A DNA stretch of 64,000 nt. Origin: Nitrospinia bacterium. Its GTDB lineage: Bacteria; Nitrospinota; Nitrospinia; Nitrospinales; JAJDAT01. A model generated the notes under the pieces. That model had not been told where the DNA came from, ran no database searches, and saw nothing but the letters and a program-made list of their open reading frames with translations. Of the stretch, positions 43,211 to 52,486 are shown piece by piece (the first letter of the stretch is position 1; every line of letters starts with the position of its first letter). The position numbers and the translations under genes are program-made. The stretch covers positions 611,717 to 675,716 of the forward strand of contig JAJDAT010000025.1 in the NCBI GenBank assembly GCA_029261715.1, written 5' to 3'.

Positions 43211-44923
43211 ATGAAAAACCAAGGCCAAATTGAACTGATCAAAGAGCAGTTAAAGGCTAAAGACCGCGAATTAAAGCGAGTTGGCACCTTACAATCCCGA
43301 AATGATCAGCGAATCCAAAAAGTTTTAGCTTTAAACGAGCAAAAAATCCTCGATTTAAAAGACGTAATCAACGACCAAGAAGAAAAAATCAAATACAACT
43401 CAATGCTGGCCAATAGGCCTTTTAAGGAATCCAAAGGGGATGGCAAAGATAAGGATGAAGACGGTAAGACGTCATCAAAAGGTAGTGACGGCGGTCAGTC
43501 TCAAGTAAAAGAGGTCACCAAAGAAGTCCTTATTCAAGACCCCAAACTGCAAAGAGAAGTTAATGATTTAAGGAAAAAAAATAGGGAATTAAAGAAAAAA
43601 GTTGATGACGAAAATAAATCAAGAAAAAAGCTAGATAAAGAAAAATCGATTTTAATCAAAGAATTTAAAAAACAGAAGGTCAGTAGCGAGAATAAAGTTC
43701 AAAAACTCCATAAGAAGTTGATGACGATTGAGGAACTTACTGAACAATCCGAGATCAAAAATCGAGAACTCATGGAGCAAAACGAAGAACTTTTTAAAGA
43801 AAAGGAAGAAGTTTCAAAATCCAGCTCAAAATTGGAACATGAAAAGTCTGTGCTGGTAAAACAAATTAAAAAAATTAAAGAAGACCCTGGCGAAATTAGG
43901 GAGATGAAAGAAAGGATTAAAGAGTTACAAGCAAAGATCGAGGAGTCTTATGAAAGATCCTCTGAAATGGTTACTGAAAAACAAGAGTTGATCGAATCTT
44001 ACGAAAAAATGTTGTTTGTAGAAGGTGAGCCCTTAACGCCAGGAGGTAAAAGGCAGCTACCATCCGAAATCATTAAAGAATTAAAAGCTGAATTGGGTGA
44101 ATTGAAGTATGAAAAAGAAAAAGCTGAGCAAACCTTAATTAAAGTAAAAAAAGAAGCGGAAGAACGACTTATTTTAGAACGCAAGAAGATGGAAGAGCAA
44201 CTTGCGGAACGGTTGAAAGAATTAAAAATTGAAAAAGCTAAAACTATGGAATTTGCCAACGCAGTTATGGAAGAAGACGCTGTTGGTAATTGGATTGTTA
44301 CTTATGCTGACATGGTAACTCTGTTGTTAACTTTTTTTATTCTTTATTATTCCATCGCTTCGGTTAATATGCAGAAATTTAAAGAAGCAATTTTAGGAGA
44401 AGAGTCGGCAAGTATTGGAATGTTAGAAATGTTGGATAGTATCGAAATTAAACAAAATATAGAAAGTTTGACACCGACAAAATCTAAAGATATATTAACT
44501 GAGATTAAAGATGTTGCGGAAGAAAAATCGGAAACGATTGATGTCGCAACCGATCAATCAAAAATTATTGTTCGAGTTCCCGGAAACTCTTTGTTCGAGT
44601 CTGCTGACGCTTTTTTAGTAAAAGAAGCACGTAGCACATTAGATGAAATAGTTAATATAATTAAAGCTTACCCTCAGTATAAAACTCATATACAAGGGCA
44701 TACAGACGATATTCCAATTGATACCGAGCGCTTTCCGACTAACTGGGAACTTTCGGCAGCTAGAGCAACAGCAGTTTTAAGGTATTTTATAGACAAAGGG
44801 ATTGATCCGCTAAAAATTACCGCGACCGGATACGCAGATCTTTTTCCTTTATTTACTAACGAAACGGAGATTGGTCGATCAAAAAATAGGAGAGTGGAAT
44901 TTGTTTTGGAAAAAGAAAAGTGA
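43211..44923 (+). CDS. motB: MotB-type stator protein with a long N-terminal cytoplasmic coiled coil
   Basis: The product has 570 residues; MotB is usually 250-310. The ion-channel segment VGNWIVTYADMVTLLLTFFI is at about 358-377 with the essential Asp at 367 (Asp32 in E. coli). Before it lies about 355 residues of charged heptad-like sequence (for example KKNRELKKKVDDENKS, MKERIKELQAKIEES), a predicted long coiled coil on the cytoplasmic side. The OmpA/MotB peptidoglycan-binding domain fills about 430-567 (IQGHTDDIPI, LSAARATAVLRYF, NRRVEFVLE). The PilZ gene overlaps its end. No stator with such an extension is familiar to me. Confidence 0.9.
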   Translation: MKNQGQIELIKEQLKAKDRELKRVGTLQSRNDQRIQKVLALNEQKILDLKDVINDQEEKIKYNSMLANRPFKESKGDGKDKDEDGKTSSKGSDGGQSQVKEVTKEVLIQDPKLQREVNDLRKKNRELKKKVDDENKSRKKLDKEKSILIKEFKKQKVSSENKVQKLHKKLMTIEELTEQSEIKNRELMEQNEELFKEKEEVSKSSSKLEHEKSVLVKQIKKIKEDPGEIREMKERIKELQAKIEESYERSSEMVTEKQELIESYEKMLFVEGEPLTPGGKRQLPSEIIKELKAELGELKYEKEKAEQTLIKVKKEAEERLILERKKMEEQLAERLKELKIEKAKTMEFANAVMEEDAVGNWIVTYADMVTLLLTFFILYYSIASVNMQKFKEAILGEESASIGMLEMLDSIEIKQNIESLTPTKSKDILTEIKDVAEEKSETIDVATDQSKIIVRVPGNSLFESADAFLVKEARSTLDEIVNIIKAYPQYKTHIQGHTDDIPIDTERFPTNWELSAARATAVLRYFIDKGIDPLKITATGYADLFPLFTNETEIGRSKNRRVEFVLEKEK

Positions 44924-45296
44924 CAAACCAAAGAGCTTGATCAAGTCGACGGCAGAAGTTCGCGGCGCTTTTCGGGTGCAACCTTTACCTAAGCAACCGA
45001 TTGCTTTTTTATTTATGGGTAAAAGAGTTAACGCAATGGATATCAGCGCTGGTGGTATTTCTTTCAAGAACAATGGGTTTCCAGATGGAAAAATTGAAAA
45101 TATTAAATTTAAGTTACCCGGTGATCCTAGAGTTTTAGAAGTTAAATTACAAATCGTCAGAATCATCAAAGAAAAAAATATATGTTGTTGTCAGTTTGTA
45201 GACATGCTACCAGACCAAGACGATCAAGTAGCCAGGTATGTTTTAGAACGCCAAAAATATGATTTAAGAGTGCAAAAAAAAGGTTTAATGAAATAA
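44901..45296 (+). CDS. PilZ domain c-di-GMP binding protein
   Basis: The product has 131 residues from a TTG at 44901, supported by AGGAGAG six bases upstream; another TTG at 44871 would overlap motB more. The PilZ signature is present: RGAFRVQPLPKQPI (RxxxR-like) and DISAGGISF (D/NxSxxG). It starts inside the last 23 bases of motB, so it is coupled to the stator. It is most simply a c-di-GMP dependent regulator of this motor, like YcgR, but without the extra YcgR-N domain. Role is inferred from context. Confidence 0.82.
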   Translation: MFWKKKSDKPKSLIKSTAEVRGAFRVQPLPKQPIAFLFMGKRVNAMDISAGGISFKNNGFPDGKIENIKFKLPGDPRVLEVKLQIVRIIKEKNICCCQFVDMLPDQDDQVARYVLERQKYDLRVQKKGLMK

Positions 45297-45403
45297 CTCA
45301 ATATCATCTCTTGATCACATCTAATCGTTAATAAATATTAACTTAATCGTATTTTTTGAGATTGAGTTTTCCTGCCTTTTAACGTTTTACTCTAAAAATT
45401 CTT

Positions 45404-46033
45404 TTGAATAATTTAAAAAATGATCCCTTTTGGGATGAGTCGGAAATTAGACTTATTAAGGAAAGAGAACTTTTTCTCCGTAAACCTGGAATTATGAAAA
45501 AAGCGAACGAAGGTTTGGAAGGTTTAAAAAACAAACTTATCGCTCAAATAGCAGGTGATGGCAGAAGCTATCCAGAAGGAACCGATTTAGTAAAAGGTCA
45601 AATTGCTAAAGGGGAAAATCATAATGGATTTCCTTTTATTTCTTTGGATATGCCGCAAAAGTTCTCAAAAACTGAAATGTTCACATTTAGAACTTTATTT
45701 TGGTGGGGGCATTATCTTGGGTTTTCCTTGATCTTAAAAGGTATAGAGTTAAACGATTTCGCGACAAAGCTTTCTGAAAAAAAAGATTCTGATTTGTTAA
45801 CGGATATCTATTTTTCGACCTCTTCAAATATTTGGGAATGGGAGAAAACAGACGAAAACTTTAAACTTGTTTCGGAATCAAGCGCGGATTTTATTTTACA
45901 AACCGTATCCGAAATAAACTATATAAAGCTTGTTTGTTTTTATCCTTTAAATGATCCTTCTTTTGATTGTTTAGATTGGGAGAACGAAGGTTCAACCACT
46001 TTTGAAATCTTTATGAAAATTGTTAAAGATTAA
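45404..46033 (+). CDS. Hypothetical protein
   Basis: The product has 209 residues starting at a TTG at 45404 (NNLKNDPFWDES). No family is recognised. It is rich in aromatic residues (FWWGHYLGFSL, IWEWEKTDENF) and has no signal peptide or membrane segment, so it should be a cytoplasmic globular protein. It follows the PilZ gene after 107 bases and converges with the MBL-fold gene. Even composition and length make it a real gene. Confidence 0.65.
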   Translation: MNNLKNDPFWDESEIRLIKERELFLRKPGIMKKANEGLEGLKNKLIAQIAGDGRSYPEGTDLVKGQIAKGENHNGFPFISLDMPQKFSKTEMFTFRTLFWWGHYLGFSLILKGIELNDFATKLSEKKDSDLLTDIYFSTSSNIWEWEKTDENFKLVSESSADFILQTVSEINYIKLVCFYPLNDPSFDCLDWENEGSTTFEIFMKIVKD

Positions 46034-46040
46034 CCTTTAA

Positions 46041-46652
46041 TTACTTACCTAAAAAACTTTTCGTTACACTTCCTGCATTTTCTAAGATTGATTCTCCATC
46101 ACCTAGAAGTAGGGTCTCGAATTTATAATCATTTAATACTTTTAATCCCTGTTTCGCTTTTTCTATATCTTTAAACTTATCGGCCGGTAACATATTAACC
46201 GCTCCGGGTTTCTTACCAATTAATGCGTCTCCTAATATTAGAGCATTTCGACTTTCAAGGAGGAGGCCTGTTTCTCCAGGTGATTTTTGATCTTTAAAAG
46301 TAATCGTTCGAAATATTCCAAATAATATTTCGTTGTCTTCAAAAGTTTTGTCAGGCTCAAAATCCAATCCTGCGGCGTCATTTTCATTGATCCATATTGG
46401 AATCCCAAACTCTGATTTTAGTTTTTGCGAAGCGCGATCATGATGGACATTTGTTAATAAAATCGCTTGAGTAGGGTACTTTGAGATTAGATCTTTTAAT
46501 TCGGATAATATGGAATTATCAAAATCAGGAGGGTCGATAATAAATGAGTCGTTGCCGGAAACTATAAAGAGACCGTTAAAGTTAAAGCCTTTTTCTTCTG
46601 AGAAAGTGGACCATTGATAAACTCCTGAAACAATTTCTTTAATTTGGGACAT
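46041..46652 (-). CDS. Metallo-beta-lactamase fold protein with altered metal motif
   Basis: The product has 203 residues and follows the MBL fold: NGLFIVSGNDSFIIDPPDFDN near 26-46, ILLTNVHHDRAS near 63-74, GETGLLLESRNALILGDALIG near 123-143. The usual HxHxDH is NVHHDR, so two of the first metal ligands are changed, while GD of the later motif is kept. A group of such MBL relatives exists, with unknown activity. AAGGAG precedes the ATG. Convergent with the preceding gene by only 7 bases. Confidence 0.7.
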   Translation of the reverse strand: MSQIKEIVSGVYQWSTFSEEKGFNFNGLFIVSGNDSFIIDPPDFDNSILSELKDLISKYPTQAILLTNVHHDRASQKLKSEFGIPIWINENDAAGLDFEPDKTFEDNEILFGIFRTITFKDQKSPGETGLLLESRNALILGDALIGKKPGAVNMLPADKFKDIEKAKQGLKVLNDYKFETLLLGDGESILENAGSVTKSFLGK

Positions 46653-46723
46653 AACTTTTTACTCCTTTTTTATTTTTTACAGAATCGTTTGATTCTGAGA
46701 ATGTCAGTCTTTATTTGGTTCTT

Positions 46724-47266
46724 TTATGAGATATCTTTTTTATGAATGAAAACCATTGGGAATGAAAAGATTTTTTTTTGCGGCGGTATTGAAACTACTT
46801 TTTTTTTATCTCCAACCGGGCGGATTAATATTCTTTCGTGAGAAGAATCAGCAACAGGAGATATTTGACTCGTTGGGATATGTAAGGGGGTAGGAGTCAT
46901 AAAGCTTTTTCTCCGCGCTCTTCTATATTCTGTGGGAACTGATTTATTAGGCTCTGAGGAAGCCTTATTCTTATAGTCTGGTTTATGAATGATTTCACCA
47001 ATAATTGATTTGTCGTCGGCGGTTATAAATAGGTAAATATTTTGTAATGCTCTTTCTGATTCTTTTTTTGAAAAAATTATTGTATCTCCTGAAAAAAAAT
47101 CAGGTTGGAAATTATTTGTATTTATCTGTACCCCAAAATTATATTCTGATAATTCAATACTTGGTGGAAATGAGAGCGTTACGCTTTCTAAGGTGGGGGA
47201 GTTTCTACTAATTTGACCGAGATAGCTGATTTGATCAATTTTGTATGTTGTTAATTCAAAATTCAT
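46724..47266 (-). CDS. Hypothetical protein with LexA/S24-like fold, catalytic residues absent
   Basis: The product has 180 residues. Residues 45-90 (VQINTNNFQPDFFSGDTIIFS ... IYLFITADDKSIIGEI) resemble the beta-sheet domain of LexA/S24 peptidases, where the first block normally carries the DSM catalytic Ser and the GD turn. Here the Ser is replaced by the TNN sequence. The last 70 residues are Lys/Arg- and Pro-rich, probably unstructured. Assignment of the fold is tentative; I assign no activity. Confidence 0.5.
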   Translation of the reverse strand: MNFELTTYKIDQISYLGQISRNSPTLESVTLSFPPSIELSEYNFGVQINTNNFQPDFFSGDTIIFSKKESERALQNIYLFITADDKSIIGEIIHKPDYKNKASSEPNKSVPTEYRRARRKSFMTPTPLHIPTSQISPVADSSHERILIRPVGDKKKVVSIPPQKKIFSFPMVFIHKKDIS

Positions 47267-47557
47267 TGAGTTTATCTGTTTGAAAAACTCGGTTTAATTA
47301 AAAGATATTTAAATATTTATCTTTTATGTATATAACGTTTGGTTTTGTTATTTTTGAGATGAATTTATTAGCAAATATTTTCTTTTTTCTAAATCAATCT
47401 AAAAATTATTTTCGAAATCTGTTAGAAAATGGTCTGAAAGTGGTTAAGCCTATATTATATTTTAATCTATTAAATGATCCGCTATCCATAGATGATTCAT
47501 ATTGCGCGGGTTTTGGTGGTGTGTAGCTTCAACGTTTCAAATAACCGTAAAATTATT
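47267..47557. other. Spacer between two minus-strand genes
   Basis: About 290 AT-rich bases; short frames at 47326-47526 and 47492-47704 are on the opposite strand and lack coding signs. Confidence 0.4.
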
Positions 47558-48658
47558 CTAATTAATTGTTTTTTGGGGGGCTTGTTTAATGATTTTTTCC
47601 GCCACTCCATTTTTAAAAATAATAACGTTTTTCAAGCTCCCATCAGGGTAATATTCCTCTGCTTTACCATCTATTTTTCCTTCTTTAAATCTTGCTATTC
47701 CTAGCAACTTTTCATTTACGTGATAACTTTTTGTAATGCCGTTTAGCACATCATTGTCAAATAACCATTCTGATTTTAGTGGCCCTTCCGAATAATATTG
47801 ATAAGCTAAACCTACTTTTTTACCATTTTCAAAATTGGCTATACTTTTCACGTTTCTATTTGGGTAAAAACTTATTAAAAATCCATGTAATTCCCCATCT
47901 TTCCAATTTTGGAATGAACTTATCTCCCCATTTTCGAAATAAAATATTGATGGACCTACTTTAAGTGTTCCATCTAATGTTATCTGTAATTTCACTTTAC
48001 CGTTAATATAATATATTACTTCATCCCCTTTTTTTTTATTATTTTGATACTTGGTTTCTTTATATATTTCCCCTGTTTCATAAAATTCTTTAGATTCACC
48101 TTCTAAGTTTCCATTAGTGAAGGGTATTATTTTTTTTAATTGGCCTGAATTAAAATAACTTTTTAGTATTCCATCCATTAGGTTATTTTTGTACTTAGCC
48201 TCTTCTTCTAAAGCTCCATTTTGATGGTATGTTTGTGAATATCTAAGTGAATTATCAAGGAAAAATTTTTGAGAACGTTTTATTCCTTTTTGGTCAAATA
48301 TCTCAACCATTCCATTTAATTTTCCACCTTGGAAATTAGACTTCACACGTATATTGCCGTTATTGTAAAAAATTTGACTTAATCCTTCTAACTTGCCTTT
48401 AACATAGGAAGTAATTCTTTTTATTTTACCGTTCTTGTGAAAATGGCGAGTTTCTCCATCTAGCAGGTCATTTTTATAACTCCATTGGGCTATGATTTCA
48501 CCTTTTTCGTTATGTGAAATACTAAGGCCATTTAATTTCCCGTCTTTCCAGTTTTCGGTTTTATAAAACCCCTCATTTGGATGGGAAATTTTTATTTCAG
48601 TACCATATGCAGAACTATAAAACCAAAGTAAAAATATAGTTATTTTGATGAATTTCAT
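47558..48658 (-). CDS. Secreted YwqK/MORN-variant repeat protein
   Basis: The product has 366 residues with a signal peptide (about 1-19, ends SSAYG). The rest is an array of roughly 23-residue units of the type GKLNGLSISHNEKGEI, each with a G-x-x-x-G-x-x-x-x-Y/F-x-x-x-G pattern (DGETRHFHKNGKIK, EGLSQIFYNNGNIR, DGILKSYFNSGQLK). This is the MORN-2/YwqK repeat, which folds as a long beta meander. Bacterial members are often called antitoxin YwqK, but a defined partner is rarely known, and none is next to it here. I assign only the fold. Confidence 0.82.
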   Translation of the reverse strand: MKFIKITIFLLWFYSSAYGTEIKISHPNEGFYKTENWKDGKLNGLSISHNEKGEIIAQWSYKNDLLDGETRHFHKNGKIKRITSYVKGKLEGLSQIFYNNGNIRVKSNFQGGKLNGMVEIFDQKGIKRSQKFFLDNSLRYSQTYHQNGALEEEAKYKNNLMDGILKSYFNSGQLKKIIPFTNGNLEGESKEFYETGEIYKETKYQNNKKKGDEVIYYINGKVKLQITLDGTLKVGPSIFYFENGEISSFQNWKDGELHGFLISFYPNRNVKSIANFENGKKVGLAYQYYSEGPLKSEWLFDNDVLNGITKSYHVNEKLLGIARFKEGKIDGKAEEYYPDGSLKNVIIFKNGVAEKIIKQAPQKTIN

Positions 48659-49022
48659 AAGAAAAACTTTAATAATTAATCCAATATTTCAAACAGGTTC
48701 TATATAGGTAAGTTTGTTTAGTAAAACTTTTTAGCTAACAATATAACAAATGTTTTATTTAATAGGTTGCGATTAGTTAAAACTTTAGGGGAAGGGGCGG
48801 ATATTACCGATTACCTAATTCATGAATAATAGTTCCTTTTTTTATCCGTTAAATTAAATGATATTATGCTAAAAAGAAATGTCTTTAAATTGAATGAAAA
48901 AATTAGAATGAATTTTAATTGGTTAAGATTTAAGACACCCTACCTTTAATTTATATTCTTCCCTTAAGTCAATATTTTTAAACTTCACATTCCTTTAAAA
49001 GTTTATTTTTTTATTTTATTAA
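48659..49022. other. Spacer upstream of folC
   Basis: About 360 AT-rich bases between divergent genes. No frame, hairpin or strong promoter was found. Confidence 0.4.
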
Positions 49023-50312
49023 ATGAATTATCAAACTTCATTAGATTTTTTAAACAGTCTAGCATTTAAGGGAATAAAACTAGGGCTGGATAATATTAAA
49101 AAAGTCTTATCACATTTTGATAATCCTCATTTAAAAATCCCTACCATTCATATTGCCGGAACAAACGGCAAAGGATCAATAGCAGCATATATTGAAAGCA
49201 TACTTAGAACTTCAGGTTTACGAGTAGGATTGTTTACATCGCCTCATTTTTTAGATTTTAGTGAACGTATTCAAATAAATCGAGTTCCAATTTCTAAATC
49301 TGATTTTGCTTCAAATGTTTCTGAAGTGAAGAAAGCGATTGAAGGTCTAGGGGCGACGACGACATATTTTGAATTTGCAACGATCTTAGCTTTTTTATAT
49401 TTTTCTAAGGAAAAGCCTGATTGGGTTGTCTTAGAAGTAGGTTTAGGAGGAAGACTTGATTGCACTAATGTGTGTAATCCTGAAGTTTCAATCATTTCTT
49501 CCATTTCTATGGATCATCAAGCCTATTTAGGAAATAGTATCGAAAGCATTGCATTTGAGAAGGCTTCGATTATTAAAAATTCCGGTACCGTAATTGCTGA
49601 GAAACAAGAAGAAGGAGTGGAAAAAGTCATACTTGATGTTGTTAAAGACCAAAAAGCGTCAATAAGGTTCCGGCAAAAAGATTACTTTGTTACTAGAAAA
49701 GAACATAGTTGGAAAGGTCAATTTTTCGATTTTGAGTCAAATTATGGAAGTTTTAAAGATTTAAAAACTCATTTAATAGGGATTCATCAAGTATTTAATG
49801 CTGGGGTGGCGATTGAATCTATTTTGAGTTTAGAGAAAAAGGGGCATGCAATAGGGAGGGAAGCTATTCCTAAAGGTATCTTAAACTGCCAATGGGAGGG
49901 GCGCTTAGAAGTTGTGGAGCAAGAACCATTTTTGGTTTTAGATTCAGCACATAACATAGATTCCGTCAAGTTTTTGACTAAGGGTATTAAGGAGCATTTT
50001 AAGTATAAAAAATGCATTATTGTATTGGGTGTAATGAAAGATAAAGACATTGAAAAAATGGGACTTGTTTTATCAGAGATTGCAGATAAAATAATTTTAA
50101 CAAAACCAAACACTGAGAGAAGCGCAGACCCGGGCGAATTAAAAAAAGTACTACTAAAAACGCAAAAACCTATTGAAATTATTGAAGAAATTCCATATTC
50201 TGTGAGAATAGCCAAAAAATTGGCAAACCCAGAAGATTTAATCTGCGTTACTGGGTCTTTGTTCACTATTGCGGAAGCGAAGCTGTTTTTAAATAATGAA
50301 AAAAATAGCTAA
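49023..50312 (+). CDS. folC: Dihydrofolate/folylpolyglutamate synthase
   Basis: The product has 429 residues. It has the Mur-ligase family P-loop TIHIAGTNGKGSIAAYIE at about 39-56 and LFTSPHFLDFSERIQIN near 75-91. FolC adds glutamate to dihydropteroate and to folates. It is followed by lptD with a 17-base overlap, an unrelated pair sharing a transcript. No ribosome binding site is obvious before the ATG. Confidence 0.93.
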   Translation: MNYQTSLDFLNSLAFKGIKLGLDNIKKVLSHFDNPHLKIPTIHIAGTNGKGSIAAYIESILRTSGLRVGLFTSPHFLDFSERIQINRVPISKSDFASNVSEVKKAIEGLGATTTYFEFATILAFLYFSKEKPDWVVLEVGLGGRLDCTNVCNPEVSIISSISMDHQAYLGNSIESIAFEKASIIKNSGTVIAEKQEEGVEKVILDVVKDQKASIRFRQKDYFVTRKEHSWKGQFFDFESNYGSFKDLKTHLIGIHQVFNAGVAIESILSLEKKGHAIGREAIPKGILNCQWEGRLEVVEQEPFLVLDSAHNIDSVKFLTKGIKEHFKYKKCIIVLGVMKDKDIEKMGLVLSEIADKIILTKPNTERSADPGELKKVLLKTQKPIEIIEEIPYSVRIAKKLANPEDLICVTGSLFTIAEAKLFLNNEKNS

Positions 50313-52485
50313 CATATTGTTTTTTTGTTTCTTAGTCTTTGTTCTTGTAGGGCAGGCCCATGCCCAAAGATCATCTATGCCCAAAAAGACTATGTCTAAG
50401 AAAGATAAATCTCGAAAAAACAACGCTAAAAAAGAGATTCCAATTGAAGTCTCGGCAGATCAGGTGAAACAAGATACGGCCAAAAACTTGGTTTACGCAA
50501 AAGGTAGAGTAATCGTTAGATATGGTAAAAAAGCGGTACGAGCAGATAGGGTCAAAATTAATATTGAAACCGGACAAGGAGAAGCCATTGGTAATGTGCT
50601 TCTAGTTGATTCTGGTTCTCGTTTGACGGCAGAGAGAGCAAAATTTAATTTAAAGGGAAAAACAGGCAAAATATATAACGCTGCTGGCGAAATCATAAAA
50701 GACTTCCGTGTTAAAGGTAAAGAGATAATTAAAGTTTCTGATAATAGGTTTAAATTAACGGAATCCTCATTAACTACCTGTAAAGGGAGTTTACCTGCAT
50801 GGATGTTTGAAGTGGATTATATGGATGTGATTCCGGGTGATCGGGCGATCTTCAAAGGAGCTACTTTTAAAATTAGAGATGTTCCTCTTCTTTATCTCCC
50901 CGTTGGTTATTTCCCATTAGATAACACCAGAAAAAGTGGGTTTTTGGTTCCAGATGCCGGATCTAGTAATTTAGATGGTTTTTTCGTAAATAATACTTAT
51001 TTCTGGGCAATTAACGAACAGTCTGACGCAACGTTTAATCTGGATTATTTAGAAAAGCGTGGGGTTCGTCCTGGTTTTGAATATCGCTATACTCCAAGCA
51101 AGGCGACATCTGGACAAATGAGCGGTCAATTTTTAGACGACAGAAGTACTGGCAACACATTTTGGAAATTTGATATGACCCACAAGCAACAGTTGCCTCA
51201 GGGTTTTAAATTAGACGCCAAGCTAGATTTAATTGGGGACGACAATTTTAATAAAACCTTCACTAACGATACAAATCAACGAACGAGACGGAGTACCGAC
51301 TCATTTGCTTTGATAACAAAGAGTTGGTCCAATAGCACCCTTGATATTTTGACTCGTTTGAGAAAAAGCACGCAAGACAACTTTGACGATACTTTTGGGC
51401 TTTTGCCTAAAATCACTCATAAAGTACAACGGACAAAGTTAGGTGATACTGGTATTTATTTTAATCAAGACATGTCTTATACGGGTTTTTTGACTGACCT
51501 CAATCCCTCTATAACTACAGATCAAGATGAAACAATTCATAGAGGTGATATTCATCCGCAAATATCTTTCCCATTTCGCCCAGCCAATTGGCTTTCTGTA
51601 ACTCCGCAGATTGGGGCACGGTTTACCTATTATAACAAAGGGTTTGACTCAAGTAATAATGAGTTTAGTTCCTTTTCGAGAGAGCTGTTTGATATCAACA
51701 CAGTTGTTGAAGGGCCAAAAATAAATAAAGTTTTTGGAGGTAAAAAAGACGGAACTAAATTCAATCATATTTTAGAGCCGCGCTTTGTTTACAATTATAT
51801 TCCTGATATTGATGAAGATGACCGAAACAAAATAAAAAGATTTGATGAAATCGATTCTGTTAATCCAGTAAATAGGGTCACTTATTCTTTAAATCAGAGG
51901 ATATTAAAAAAGTCACGGAAAAAGGATGGCGGAACAAAAACGACTCAATTGTTGCGATTTGAGGTATTGCAGTCTTACGACTTAAGAGAAAATGATACTC
52001 CCGCAGGAGTAGACTCCAGGCCATTTTCCGATTTAAGGTTTGACTTGGATAGTAAGTTGGCAGAACCTCTGCTACTAAACTTTGATAGTACTTATAATGT
52101 TTACGACTCCCAATTTAAGACTTTTAATGTTTTGGCGGGAATTAAACCTGTTGGTGGTTTAACATTAATGGCTGAAAGAAGATATACAAGAGGGTCTACA
52201 ACATTCCTATTAGGAACCATCGATTATGCGTTTTTAGATGGCTGGCGATTGCAATATAGCGCGCGTTATGACGAAAAACGGAAAGAGTTTCAAGAAAATG
52301 ATTTTAGTCTAGCTTATGAAAATGCCTGTAACTGCTGGGGCATTGGTTTAGATTTCATTCAGCGTAAAAATATTAACGGTGGAGTAAGCCAAGACGATAC
52401 GAGATTTATGTTCCGATTCAATCTAAAAGGAATCGGTGATTTTGGCGATAAAAAGGACGATCAACTTTTACATCGAGATTTTTAG
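50296..52485 (+). CDS. lptD: LPS-assembly protein LptD
   Basis: The product has 729 residues. A signal peptide covers about 1-23 (ends AHAQRS). An OstA/LptA-like domain at about 47-150 (IEVSADQVKQDTAKNLVYAKGRVIVRY) precedes the beta-barrel part. YLPVGYFPLDNTRKSGFLVPDAGSS near 197-220 is the family signature, and the final strands end FMFRFNLKGIGDF. LptD forms the outer-membrane translocon for lipopolysaccharide with LptE. It shows that the organism builds an LPS outer membrane. It overlaps folC and is followed by pyrE after one base. Confidence 0.92.
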   Translation: MKKIANILFFCFLVFVLVGQAHAQRSSMPKKTMSKKDKSRKNNAKKEIPIEVSADQVKQDTAKNLVYAKGRVIVRYGKKAVRADRVKINIETGQGEAIGNVLLVDSGSRLTAERAKFNLKGKTGKIYNAAGEIIKDFRVKGKEIIKVSDNRFKLTESSLTTCKGSLPAWMFEVDYMDVIPGDRAIFKGATFKIRDVPLLYLPVGYFPLDNTRKSGFLVPDAGSSNLDGFFVNNTYFWAINEQSDATFNLDYLEKRGVRPGFEYRYTPSKATSGQMSGQFLDDRSTGNTFWKFDMTHKQQLPQGFKLDAKLDLIGDDNFNKTFTNDTNQRTRRSTDSFALITKSWSNSTLDILTRLRKSTQDNFDDTFGLLPKITHKVQRTKLGDTGIYFNQDMSYTGFLTDLNPSITTDQDETIHRGDIHPQISFPFRPANWLSVTPQIGARFTYYNKGFDSSNNEFSSFSRELFDINTVVEGPKINKVFGGKKDGTKFNHILEPRFVYNYIPDIDEDDRNKIKRFDEIDSVNPVNRVTYSLNQRILKKSRKKDGGTKTTQLLRFEVLQSYDLRENDTPAGVDSRPFSDLRFDLDSKLAEPLLLNFDSTYNVYDSQFKTFNVLAGIKPVGGLTLMAERRYTRGSTTFLLGTIDYAFLDGWRLQYSARYDEKRKEFQENDFSLAYENACNCWGIGLDFIQRKNINGGVSQDDTRFMFRFNLKGIGDFGDKKDDQLLHRDF

Positions 52486-52486
52486 A

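Noticed and set aside
47326..47704. Two overlapping short plus-strand frames near 47.3-47.7 kb
   Set aside because: They lie partly opposite the YwqK gene end and have no coding character.
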